DNA from: Triticum aestivum
Lineage: Eukaryota; Streptophyta; Magnoliopsida; Poales; Poaceae
DNA: 64,000 bases
Assembly (NCBI RefSeq): GCF_018294505.1
Contig: NC_057807.1
Location: 164,248,304 to 164,312,303 of the forward strand
Reading direction: 5' to 3'
The notes under the pieces are model-generated. The model was not told the DNA's origin, searched no databases, and saw only the letters and a list, made by a program, of their open reading frames with translations. Positions 33,842 to 42,147 of this stretch are shown here, in pieces. Position 1 is the first letter of the stretch. The number at the start of each line of letters is the position of its first letter. A program made the position numbers and the translations under genes.

Positions 33842-35076
33842 TCTCCCCTCCCTTCGAAAGGATCCGACCTCGGATCAAGATCTTCATCACCATGGAAAGG
33901 CGAGAGGTCTTTGACGTTGAAGATGTCGCTCACGTTGTACTTGTCTCGTGGGAGTTCAATCTTGTAGGCGTTGTCGTTGTAGCGTGCTAGCACCTTGAAT
34001 GGTCCATCGGCTCGAGGTAGTAGTTTGGACTTGCGTTCGTTGGGGAAGCGGTCCTTGTGAAGGTGTAGCCACACGAGATCACCTATGTTGAAGATCATGG
34101 GTTCTTTGTTGATGTTGAGCTTAGTCGCTAGTCGATGTACTTGGCGCTCGATGATGTTTCTTGTATCTTCATGCATCTTCTTGATGTAGCTTGCTCGTGC
34201 ACTCGCATACATGTTGGTGCGCTCTTGTAGAGGTAGAGGTAGAATGTCCAATGGGGACAATGGGTTGAAACCGTAGATGACCACGAAGGGGGACTTGCCG
34301 GTAGTCGAATGTCTTGCGCGGTTGTAGGCGTACTCGGCGATGGGTAGACACGCCTCCCACTCCTTGATGTTCTTCTTGATCAACACGCAAAGTAGAGTGG
34401 ATAGTGTCCGGGTCGTCACCTCCGTTTGCCCGTCGGTTTGAGGATGGTATGCGGATGAGAACAAGAGCTTGATTCCGAGCTTGGCGCATAGAGTCTTCCA
34501 AAAGTAACTCAAGAACTTGACGTCGCGGTCGGAGACAATTGTCTTTGGTACTCCATGGAGGCGCAAGATTTCCCTACAAAAGAGATTTGCAATATGTGAA
34601 GCATCGTCTACCTTGTTGCAAGGAATGAAATGTGCCATCTTAGAAAATCGGTCCACAACAACAAACACGGAATCCTTTCCATTTTGAGTTCTAGGCAAAC
34701 CAAGTACAAAATCCATGCTAATGTATTCCCAAGGTTGATAAGGAATAGGAAGAGGCATGTAAAGACCATGAGATTGAGCTTTTGACTTAGCTTTGCGGCA
34801 TGTAGCGCATCGGGTGGTGAAGCGTGAGACATCGCGGAACATCTTGGGCCAAAAGTAGTTCTTGGAGAGCGTGGCAAAAGTCTTGTCGCGTCCAAAGTGT
34901 CCCATGAGTCCGCCTCCATGAGCCTCTTGCAAAAGGAGCAAACGAAGAGAAGACTCGGGAATGCATAGTTTGTTAGCTCTCATAAGATAACCATCCTTGA
35001 TGTAATATTGTTCCCAAGATGTATGCGTCAAACATTTAGCATAATGAGGTGCAAAAGATGGATCACTAACATACAA
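33376..35076 (-). CDS. Integrase (Ty3/gypsy), frame reads on into the LTR
   Basis: The open frame is 566 codons. The N-terminal HHCC zinc site has H53, H60, C90 and C93. The catalytic triad is D122 (SMDFVLGLP), D183 (VSDRDVKF) and E219 (HPQTDGQTE), with the diagnostic 35-residue gap between the last two. The C-terminal part includes GDLVWLHLHKDRFP and SKLLPRADGPFKV, then a chromodomain-like end around VSDIFNVKDLSPFHGDEDL. From about residue 412 the frame lies in the 3' LTR. Its last 50 residues are RAHG/PCPR repeats templated by the CCGTGCGCACGG words. Upstream, a TAA near 35079 cuts it from RNase H, so it is not translated as part of a full polyprotein. The enzyme would insert element cDNA into chromosomes. 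Confidence 0.75.
   Translation of the reverse strand: MYVSDPSFAPHYAKCLTHTSWEQYYIKDGYLMRANKLCIPESSLRLLLLQEAHGGGLMGHFGRDKTFATLSKNYFWPKMFRDVSRFTTRCATCRKAKSKAQSHGLYMPLPIPYQPWEYISMDFVLGLPRTQNGKDSVFVVVDRFSKMAHFIPCNKVDDASHIANLFCREILRLHGVPKTIVSDRDVKFLSYFWKTLCAKLGIKLLFSSAYHPQTDGQTEVTTRTLSTLLCVLIKKNIKEWEACLPIAEYAYNRARHSTTGKSPFVVIYGFNPLSPLDILPLPLQERTNMYASARASYIKKMHEDTRNIIERQVHRLATKLNINKEPMIFNIGDLVWLHLHKDRFPNERKSKLLPRADGPFKVLARYNDNAYKIELPRDKYNVSDIFNVKDLSPFHGDEDLDPRSDPFEGRGDDAEHPSIIPMDSTSTHPTPQGPMTRARARALETEVNSFLLDLHMDTNGTCLLPHQNTLCLLRYEVEHHQGAQEHPQEEGEPPQGPKDQDGVQQQQNSKSQVTSCARAPKTPCPRTTQEPGAGAPRAHGRVPCPRDPRAHGPNLPRAHGPPRMGG
33842..33855 (-). promoter_or_regulatory. Polypurine tract of the chromovirus
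   Basis: The minus strand reads GAAGGGAGGGGAGA immediately before the LTR start TGATGCGGAGC. This is the expected primer for plus-strand DNA synthesis and sets the LTR border. Confidence 0.7.
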
Positions 35077-35079
35077 TTA

Positions 35080-35636
35080 TTTTATGTGCTCAAAGCCAAT
35101 AACATTCAACTCAAGTGTGGTGACAAGCGTGCATATGCGTGAAAGTGCATCGGCAACTACATTTTCCTTACCCTTAATGTACTTGATCACATAGGGAAGG
35201 ATTCACTAAATTCACTCCATTTGGCATGACGCTTGTTCAACTTAGTTTGACCTTTTAAGTACTTAAGCGTTTCATGATCGGTATGTATGACAAACTCATG
35301 AGGTCTAAGATAATGTTCCCAAACATGTAGGACACACACTAAAGCATACAATTCTTTGTCATAGATGGGATAGTTAAGTTGAGCACCGGAGAGTTTTTCA
35401 CTAAAACATGCAATTGCTCGTTTTTCTTGCATCAAAACTCCACCAATTCCGGTACCACTTGCATCACAATGAACCTCAAAAGTTTTGTCAAAGTTGGGTA
35501 AAGCAAGAATCGGAGCATGAGTAAGCAAAGACTTGAGCTCATCAAAAGCGGTTGATTGCAAAGATCCCCAAACAAAAGGAGTATTCTTCTTACTCAAAGC
35601 ATGCAAAGGGGCTGCAATAGTGCTAAAGTTTTTCAC
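35080..35636 (-). pseudogene. RNase H of the chromovirus, frameshifted
   Basis: The frame 35636-35187 includes [38 protein letters not shown] and [12 protein letters not shown]. These hold the acidic residues of gypsy RNase H. Near 35190 one C is missing from a C run after the SFP codons and the frame is lost. The continuation toward integrase then meets a TAA near 35079. Upstream, it is separated from reverse transcriptase by a TGA at about 35671. Confidence 0.75.
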
Positions 35637-35672
35637 AAAGCGACGATAAAAACCTGCAAGACCAAGGAAACT

Positions 35673-37301
35673 TCACACTTTTTGCAAATTGGTGGGTTGG
35701 GGCCAAGTTTTAATTGCTTCAATTTTAGTTTCATCAACATGGATACCCTTGGAAGAGACAACGAAACCCAAGAAAACCACTTTGTCAACACCAAATGTGC
35801 ACTTTTTCATGTTGGCATAAAGACTTTCCTTGCAAAGTGTTTGCAAAACAAGATTAACATGATCAAGATGCTCTTTCATGGTTTTGCTAAACACAAGAAT
35901 ATCATCGAAGTAAACCACAACAAAGACTCCAATGTAAGGTCGAAGTACATGATGCATGAGACGCACAAAAGTACTGGGAGCCTCCGATAAACCCATAGGC
36001 ATGACTAACCATTCATATAAGCCAAATTTTGTTTTGAAAGCAGTTTTCCATTCATCACCTTCTTGTATGCGGATTTGATAATAGCCACTTTTAAGATCAA
36101 TTTTTGAGAAAAAGTTGGCTCCACTAAGTTCATCAAGCATATCATCTAAGCAAGGAATGGGATGCCTATAGCGAACGGTGATAGCATTTATAGGCCTACA
36201 ATCGGAACACAAGCGGAAACTTCCATCGGGCTTAGGCACAAGTATAACGGGAACGGCACAAGGGCTTAAGCTTTCACGTACATGACCGTTGTCGATTAGT
36301 TGTTGTACTTGCCATTGAATCTCCTTGGTTTCTTCGGGATTGACACGGTATGGAGCTTTGTTTGGAAGTGGTGCTCCGGGGATGAGGTCTATTCGATGCT
36401 CAATGCCTCGTAGAGGAGGTAGACCCAGAGGTAGCTCATTGGGGAAAACATCTTGAAATTCCTGCAAAAGAGATTGAAACACCAAAGGTAGCTCGTGAGT
36501 GGTGTTAGTTTCCGGTTCTCCATCCTTGCACACAAGGACAAAGTGCATCACACTCGATGGGTTCGCATACACTTCTCTCATCTCACTTTTTGTGGCGAAT
36601 AGTATGAGGTTTTTCTCTCTAGGCGAAGAGGCGCTCAAGTGTGGCTTGTTGCTCTCACTCATGTTTTGGTGGCTCACTTTCTCACTTTTCTCTCTATGGT
36701 GGGTGGCTTGCTTGTCGGCTATCACTTGACTAGGAGACATTGGTCGTAGCACATATTCTTTTCCTTTCATCTTGAAGCTATAGTGATTGGTACGCCCATT
36801 GTGGACGACACCACGGTCGAATTGCCATGGTCGACCAAGAAGGAGGTGGCAAATGGTCATTGGGACCACATCACACTCCAAAGTGTCTTCATATGCACCG
36901 ATTTTGAAAGATACTTGGACCGTATGCTCAACTCGTATAGTGCCGGAGTCACTTAGCCATTGAACCTTGTAGGGGTGTGGGTGCTTCCTCTTGACCAGTT
37001 GAAGCTTGGAGCATAGTTCTTCACTTGCCAAGTTGTGGCAACTACCTCCATCGATGATGACCTTGACGGACCTCCCATTGATGCCGGCCTTGGTGTGGAA
37101 GATATGGCATCGTTGGTCTTCTTCTTGTTGATGTTGAAGTGTCAAGACCTTGGAGACAACGAGAGCGGGGCTCGTATCTTCATCACAAAAGACTTGATCA
37201 TCTTCATCCTCGTTCATGCGCCGGTGCATGGCCACTTGCTCAATAGCTTCCATTTCATCTTCACTCATTGAGTCATAGGTTCCATCGTCGTTGAGGATCA
37301 T
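35673..37301 (-). CDS. Protease-reverse transcriptase of the chromovirus
   Basis: The open frame is 542 codons. An aspartic protease lies early, with VKVIIDGGSCHNLASEELC (D-G-G-S in place of D-S/T-G) and HLLLGRPWQFDRG. Reverse transcriptase follows, with KPDGSFRLCSDCRPINAIT, FFSKIDLKSGYYQIRI, FGLYEWLVMPMGLSEAPSTF and the catalytic YFDD box in VVVYFDDILVFSK. The frame ends at a TGA after NLQKV, where related elements continue into [12 protein letters not shown]. The stop could be a CGA-to-TGA change. It copies element RNA into DNA in the cytoplasmic particle. The start codon shown is simply the first Met of the frame; the natural product is a gag-pol polyprotein. Confidence 0.8.
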   Translation of the reverse strand: MILNDDGTYDSMSEDEMEAIEQVAMHRRMNEDEDDQVFCDEDTSPALVVSKVLTLQHQQEEDQRCHIFHTKAGINGRSVKVIIDGGSCHNLASEELCSKLQLVKRKHPHPYKVQWLSDSGTIRVEHTVQVSFKIGAYEDTLECDVVPMTICHLLLGRPWQFDRGVVHNGRTNHYSFKMKGKEYVLRPMSPSQVIADKQATHHREKSEKVSHQNMSESNKPHLSASSPREKNLILFATKSEMREVYANPSSVMHFVLVCKDGEPETNTTHELPLVFQSLLQEFQDVFPNELPLGLPPLRGIEHRIDLIPGAPLPNKAPYRVNPEETKEIQWQVQQLIDNGHVRESLSPCAVPVILVPKPDGSFRLCSDCRPINAITVRYRHPIPCLDDMLDELSGANFFSKIDLKSGYYQIRIQEGDEWKTAFKTKFGLYEWLVMPMGLSEAPSTFVRLMHHVLRPYIGVFVVVYFDDILVFSKTMKEHLDHVNLVLQTLCKESLYANMKKCTFGVDKVVFLGFVVSSKGIHVDETKIEAIKTWPQPTNLQKV

Positions 37302-39031
37302 GGTGCGCTTGTTGGTGCATTGGAAGGACTTGTGTCCTCGGCCTCCACATGTGAAGCACTTGATTGAACTTGTCTTGACGGTCTCATCGGTTGCAGTAGA
37401 GGAAGTAGCACGCGGCTTGTAGTTGCTTGTAGTAGGAGGAGGAGGACTTGAACTTGAAAAGGTTTCTTGTATGTTGTCTTGTCGTCGATGCTTGGAGAAG
37501 GCTTGGTTGAAGTAGATGTTGGAGGAGTTGTTGAAGCTTTATTGTTGGAGAAGCCGTATGTCTTGGATGAATACTTGGCGTACTTGAAGTCATCTTGCAC
37601 TTGACGTTCCGCCTTGGTCGCTTGATGTACTAGCTCTATGAGGTTGGAGTAGGGTTGGAAGTCGGCGATCTTCTTGATGGGATGATTGAGTCCATTCAAG
37701 AATCGTGCCATTGTTTGCTCATCATCTTCCTTGACATTGGCTCGAATCATGGCTATCTCCATTTCCTTGTAGTATTCTTAAACACTCTTTGTTCCTTACT
37801 TGAGGAGTTGTAGCTTCTTGAAGAGATCACGGTTGTAGTAGGTGGGCACAAATCGTGCTCGCATGACATCCTTCATTTGAGCCCAAGTGGTGATTGGAGG
37901 ATCACCTCTTGCTTCTCGGCGTTCAAGGACTTGTTCCCACCATATGAGCACATAGTCTTGGAACTCAAGTGATGCCATTGCGATCTTCTTCTCTTCCTCA
38001 TAGTTATGCAAACGAAAGATTTTGTCGACCTTCAATGCCCATGAGAGGTATTCTTCCGGATCATTGCTTCCATTGAACTTGGGCATTGTGAATTTGAGTT
38101 TCCCGTAGCGTTGTTCTTCAGTTTGATAGCGGTTGCGGTATCGCTCTTGCCTTGGAAAATCCTCGAATGCTTGTTCCTCATGATGTCATTCTTGGCGTGG
38201 AGGAGGGTCTTGAAGCACTTGTTCCACTTGGTGTCGCTCTTATTGCACTTGAGGTTGAGGTGGAGCTTGACGAGCTTGGGGAGGAGCTTGAGAAACTTGA
38301 CGGTGCACACGTGGTTGATAATTCCTCTCTTGTATTTCTTCTCGAAGGGCTTCCTCTTGATTGCGCCGTTCGCGATTGCGGTTGGCGATGGCTCGACTTG
38401 ATTCTTGAAGGGCACGTTCCGCCTCAAGAGCTTGTGCTTCTCGTTGTTGTTGTTGAAGACGTTGAGCATCGGCGTCTTGTTCCTCTTGGTGTAGACGCGC
38501 TTGTTCTTCTTCTTGTTGACGATGAAGGCGTTGTCGTTCTTGAGCTTGAGCAAAAGCCACTTGATTTGCTTGAGGACGAGGAACTTGCTCATCGACTTGC
38601 TCTTGTGAATGCTTGGCGTGGAGCGGATCTCGAGATGCATGACGGTCTTGATGCGCGGCTCGTCGAAGAATGGTTGATGACGGTGTACTTGAGCCAGAGA
38701 AGGTGTCGTCGGAGTGGCGACTTGAGTGGCTCCGTCTTGAGTAGGAAGAAGTTGAAGGAGGCCGGTTGACCAAGAAAGCTCGGATCTCTTACATTCTTTT
38801 ATTGTTCTCTTGCTTGTGCGCGTCGAGCTTGTTGTCGAAGTAGTCGCGTGTACGTTGCTCGGAGAGTCGTAAGTCGGTGGCGAGGTTGTCGATGTGGTCG
38901 TTCATTGCTTGTTGCTCTTGATGGAGAGCTCGTTGTGCACCAAAGAGGTGGCTCTTGGTGACGAAGGATGACATGTCGTCGTCTTGCTCGATGAAGAGTG
39001 GGTTGGTAGAAGAACTTGGCCTATCCATCAT
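37298..39031 (-). pseudogene. gag of the chromovirus, multiple frame breaks
   Basis: The likely start is at 39031 (MMDRPSSSTNPLFIEQDDDM). The first frame stops after NNKRM at about 38789. A P/Q-rich, strongly charged region follows (38773-38240), then the gag core (MPKFNGSNDPEEYLSWALKV, VLIWWEQVLERREARGD) at 38086-37796. A third frame (37762-37298) holds the end of gag. A CCHC zinc knuckle, CFTCGGRGHKSFQC, lies near 37310-37355 but in a different frame from the preceding part, showing another frameshift. It would have formed the capsid. Confidence 0.75.
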
Positions 39032-39119
39032 AAGAAAGTGGTGGTGAGTAGGAAAATGAGAGAACAAAACCAAAGTTACCTTTTCCGAAGATTGTGGATG
39101 TAACAAGTACGATCCCACG

Positions 39120-40382
39120 TGATGTTACAATAGGGGAATTGGTACCGGGAATTGTTTCTCACACCTACAAGTAAATGGTCTATGGAGGAGCTTGGTTAGG
39201 AAAGGCACAAATAATTCAAGCAAATGTTAGTCAAGATGTTGATAAAGTTGAGAAGATTCACAAATGGCAAATAAGACAAATAGATCAACCTCCCAATATA
39301 GCACGTGGAACACACACGGAAGATAAATGGGATCCGCGCAACCAAGGAATGAGCTCAAAGATATCGAAACACGGGAAAAGCTCTTGTCGTACGGATACTA
39401 GAGAGACGCTAGCTCGATTGCACTAATGGGCTAGATACGCTAGTGCACCAACCTAATAGAGAATCTACTCGTCTCACTATCCCAAGTATGCTTATGTATG
39501 TGGTGACCAAGATGATGCACGAATGCGAAGGCTCAATGCTATTGCTTATAAGCTCTTTGCTTCTCGTCTCTTTTGCTTAGAAGCTTTTTCTTCTTTTTTT
39601 TAACTATGCCACGATGCTTGATATGCGAGCCACACAACGAGGTAACAAGTAGTAGATGCACGGGATGGACGGAACACTAAATGGTGCACTGTGACGTGGC
39701 CCGGCAATACTCAACAAGCTAGTCTCGATGGGTAAGCTACGCAAAATGGCTCAAAGCTATCAACTTAATGGAAAGGGGTACAAGGTGTTGTCGAGGTTAC
39801 CGTCCTTGCTTACGGTTGAAGATGATCTTGTCGAAGCCGAAGTGTTGTTCGAGTCGATGATTTGTGGCGATGATGATACCAAGTTGCGCCTAAGTAGCCG
39901 AAACACCTTAGGACACAAGAGAAATCGCAACCGAATACTCAACAAACACGTGGAATGGTGTGGAAGAATACGAGAGGTAGTGGTGAAACAAAATGAGAAA
40001 AACAGAAAAATGGCCGAAAGTTTCTGGATGGTCCGTGCGCACGGGGTAAGTGAGGCCCGTGTGCACGGGGTCCCGTGTGCACGGGGTCCCGATGGACCGT
40101 GTGCACGGGATCTCCCGAGAGCGGATGAACTTCGGTGATTTCATGGGGATTTCTAGTTTTTGGCCAAATTCCAGTGGGGGATGGGTGGGGATGATGGTGG
40201 AGGTGTATATCCACTTGCCAAACGCCAAATTCGTGGATCAAATCAACCAAATCTCACAAGATCAACAAATTGCAAGAAAAATTTTTGGGGCTATTTTTGG
40301 TGGGGATTTTCGGATTAGGACGAAAAACAACAAAATCAAGCTAGAAAGTGGAAGGTAGGGACTCCAAGATGTGAATCAACGT
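39120..40382 (-). other. Untranslated leader of the chromovirus
   Basis: About 1.26 kb lies between the PBS and the gag start with no preserved domain. At 40030-40110 it contains four CCGTG(C/T)GCACGG words, the same palindromic word that fills the LTR. The plus-strand open frame at 39728-40138 is a by-product of composition. Confidence 0.5.
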
Positions 40383-40396
40383 GGCTCATGATACCA
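40383..40396 (-). promoter_or_regulatory. Primer-binding site of the chromovirus (tRNA-Met type)
   Basis: The minus strand reads TGGTATCATGAGCC two bases inside the LTR end. It resembles the initiator tRNA-Met PBS (TGGTATCAGAGCC) with one inserted base. Confidence 0.65.
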
Positions 40397-40398
40397 TA

Positions 40399-41293
40399 TG
40401 ATGTAGGGTAGAACCCTAGGAAGGACCTTTTCACACTTGGAGGGGGAAATGGAGGGAAATCACAAGAACAACAAGAACACAAGGATGAACACAAAGAGGC
40501 AATCACTCCAACAATTCCCGATTACACATACACTAGAGTAAAAACACAAGATCCACAAGTCTCAAACACAATCAAAGGAAAGATACAATGGCAAAGTTCA
40601 TCCCAAATCCAAAGGAAGAGGGGTCTTGGTGGTAGTCTTCTCCCAATGGAGGTCTTGAAATCCTCAAGGATTCTTCCCTATGGGGTCTTGATCCTCAAAG
40701 AGGGAAGGTAATGGAGCAAAGCTCACCAAGATCTCATCTAGTACTTTGCTAACCCTAAACATGGCCCTAGGTACGAAATATATAGGCTTGGGGTCGAAGG
40801 AGGAGAAGTGGAGCCAAAGGGGTCATCTTAGCCGCCCATCCTGGGAGGCCCGTGCGCACGGGGTAAGTTGGGCCCGTGCGCACGGGGGTCCCATGGGCAC
40901 GGTACACGCCCGTGCGCACGGGGTGCTCCAGCGCCGGGTTCCTGTGTAGTCCGTGGGCACGGGGTCTTGAGGGGCCGTGCGCACGGGGTCACCTGGGACT
41001 TGCTGTTTTGCTGCTGTTGCATTCTGTCTTGATCCTTGGGGCCTTGGGGTGGTTCTCCTTCTTCTTGGGGATGCTCCTGAGCTCCTTGGTGGTGTTCCAC
41101 TTCATACCTAAGGAGGCATAGCGTATTTTGGTGAGGTAGTAGACATGTTCCATTTGTGTCCATATGCAAGTCTAGTAGGAAGGAGTTCACCTCGGTTTCC
41201 AAAGCACGTGCTCTAGCTCTTGTCATGGGTCCTTGTGGGGTTGGATGTGTTGATGTAGAGTCCATGGGGATGATGGAAGGATGCTCCGCATCA
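40399..41293 (-). repeat. 5' LTR of the chromovirus
   Basis: It has the same borders as 32947-33841 (TGATGTAGGG to CTCCGCATCA). It is followed on its outer side by polypurine-tract and internal sequence rather than by a target duplication. Confidence 0.88.
40775..40785 (-). promoter_or_regulatory. TATA box in the chromovirus 5' LTR
   Basis: The minus strand reads CCTATATATTTC. It lies about 380 bp from the inner edge of the LTR. Confidence 0.45.
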
Positions 41294-41365
41294 TCTCCCC
41301 TCCCTTCGAAAGGATCCGACCTCGGATCAAGATCTTCATCACCATGGGGATGACGGAAGGATGCA
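41294..41365 (-). repeat. Remnant of a second chromovirus body outside the right LTR
   Basis: Bases 41294-41347 repeat the internal sequence that follows the left LTR (33842-33895), including the polypurine tract. At CCATGG the match switches to a short LTR-like piece, CCATGGGGATGACGGAAGGA, similar to about 33811-33832. This is the trace of a tandem LTR-body-LTR-body arrangement reduced by deletion at CCATGG. Confidence 0.65.
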
Positions 41366-41437
41366 TGCATGGGGCTTACTCCCTCCCATTGACATGTTCA
41401 TATTTCAAGCTTCCTCTGTTCCCTCCATATGTTGATA

Positions 41438-41570
41438 CTCCCTCTGTTCCCAAATACGGAGTAAAAGCCTCCCTTTGTTCCCAAATACGGAGTATTTGTC
41501 TTTCTACAGATTTCAACACGTGACTAGGTACGGAGCAAAATGAGTGAAGTGAGTGTAGAGGCATAGGGAT
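41438..41570 (+). mobile_element. Stowaway MITE fragment with internal 31-bp duplication
   Basis: CTCCCTCTGTTCCCAAATAC at 41438 recurs as CTCCCTTTGTTCCCAAATAC at 41469. It is followed by TTTGTCTTTCTACAGATTTC and GTACGGAGCAAAATGAGTGA, as in the common Triticeae Stowaway. The right inverted repeat is missing. Confidence 0.6.
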
Positions 41571-41599
41571 ACTGTAGAAAGGAAGTCCTCGCGATCCAT

Positions 41600-42147
41600 T
41601 ATTCCCCATCTCGGTCAGAGAGAACTATTCAACTAGTCTTCACAGTGAAGTGACAATACACGCTGCAGCAGATGGGACACGTAATTAATAAGCTGAACCA
41701 GCGTGTTGGTGTTACTAAATCAGCCTTACCCAGTACTGCCATCATGTTTGCCAGTAGAGCACGCTTCCGCAAATACGCCTACACACCTCTGTCCTCCATT
41801 AACTGACATATGGGCCCTCTTGTGGTAGACCCACATGTCATCGGTGTAACTATTTACACTCCGAAGGACGGTATATCCTGGTAGTAGTACTAGTAGAATT
41901 GAGATTTAATGCACTTTCTTCCCCGTCTTCCACTCTTCTTCCTCCTCTCTTCTTCTTCCTCCTCTCTTCCCCATCGTCGGCCGCACACCGTTTACCCCCG
42001 CTCACTGCTCGCCCGCCCGCGCCATCTTCCTTGGTAGCTCACACGTACCATATCCCCCCGCTCACTGCTCGGCCACACGAAGACAAGCTTCTTCGCTCGC
42101 CCACCCGAATCCACTTCCCCGCTGGCTCGCAGGTACCGAAAACCCCA
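41600..42147 (+). promoter_or_regulatory. Upstream region and pyrimidine-rich 5' UTR of the F-box gene
   Basis: CTTCTTCCTCCTCTCTTC tracts (41935-41970) and two copies of CCCCGCTCACTGCTCG (41996 and 42057) precede the ATG. No convincing TATA box is seen. The frame is open upstream of the ATG, but the first ATG in it is at 42148. Confidence 0.4.

Larger units (their letters stand above)
32947..41293 (-). mobile_element. Chromovirus-type Ty3/gypsy element, CRM-like, 8.3 kb
   Basis: Two 895-bp LTRs (32947-33841 and 40399-41293) enclose gag, protease, reverse transcriptase, RNase H and integrase in the Ty3/gypsy order, read on the minus strand. A tRNA-Met-type PBS lies inside the right LTR and a polypurine tract lies inside the left one. 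The integrase frame continues into the 3' LTR, a trait known from CRM chromoviruses, hence the tentative lineage. LTRs differ at roughly 15-20 sites (about 2%). Internal stops and frameshifts in every domain group make it inactive. There is no target duplication, and the right LTR is followed by internal sequence, so the right end is rearranged. Confidence 0.85.

Noticed and set aside
38032..38769. Frames of about 200 codons on both strands at 38.0-38.8 kb
   Set aside because: They are shadows of the charged, low-complexity gag region of the chromovirus. Only the minus-strand Q/E/R-rich frame belongs to gag.
39728..40138. 136-codon plus-strand frame in the chromovirus leader
   Set aside because: It is antisense to the leader, and part of it is the CCGTGCGCACGG array. 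No homology is recognisable.
41899..42147. Upstream extension of the F-box gene frame
   Set aside because: The extended frame begins with TTG and contains no ATG before 42148. The sequence is pyrimidine-rich like a 5' UTR.
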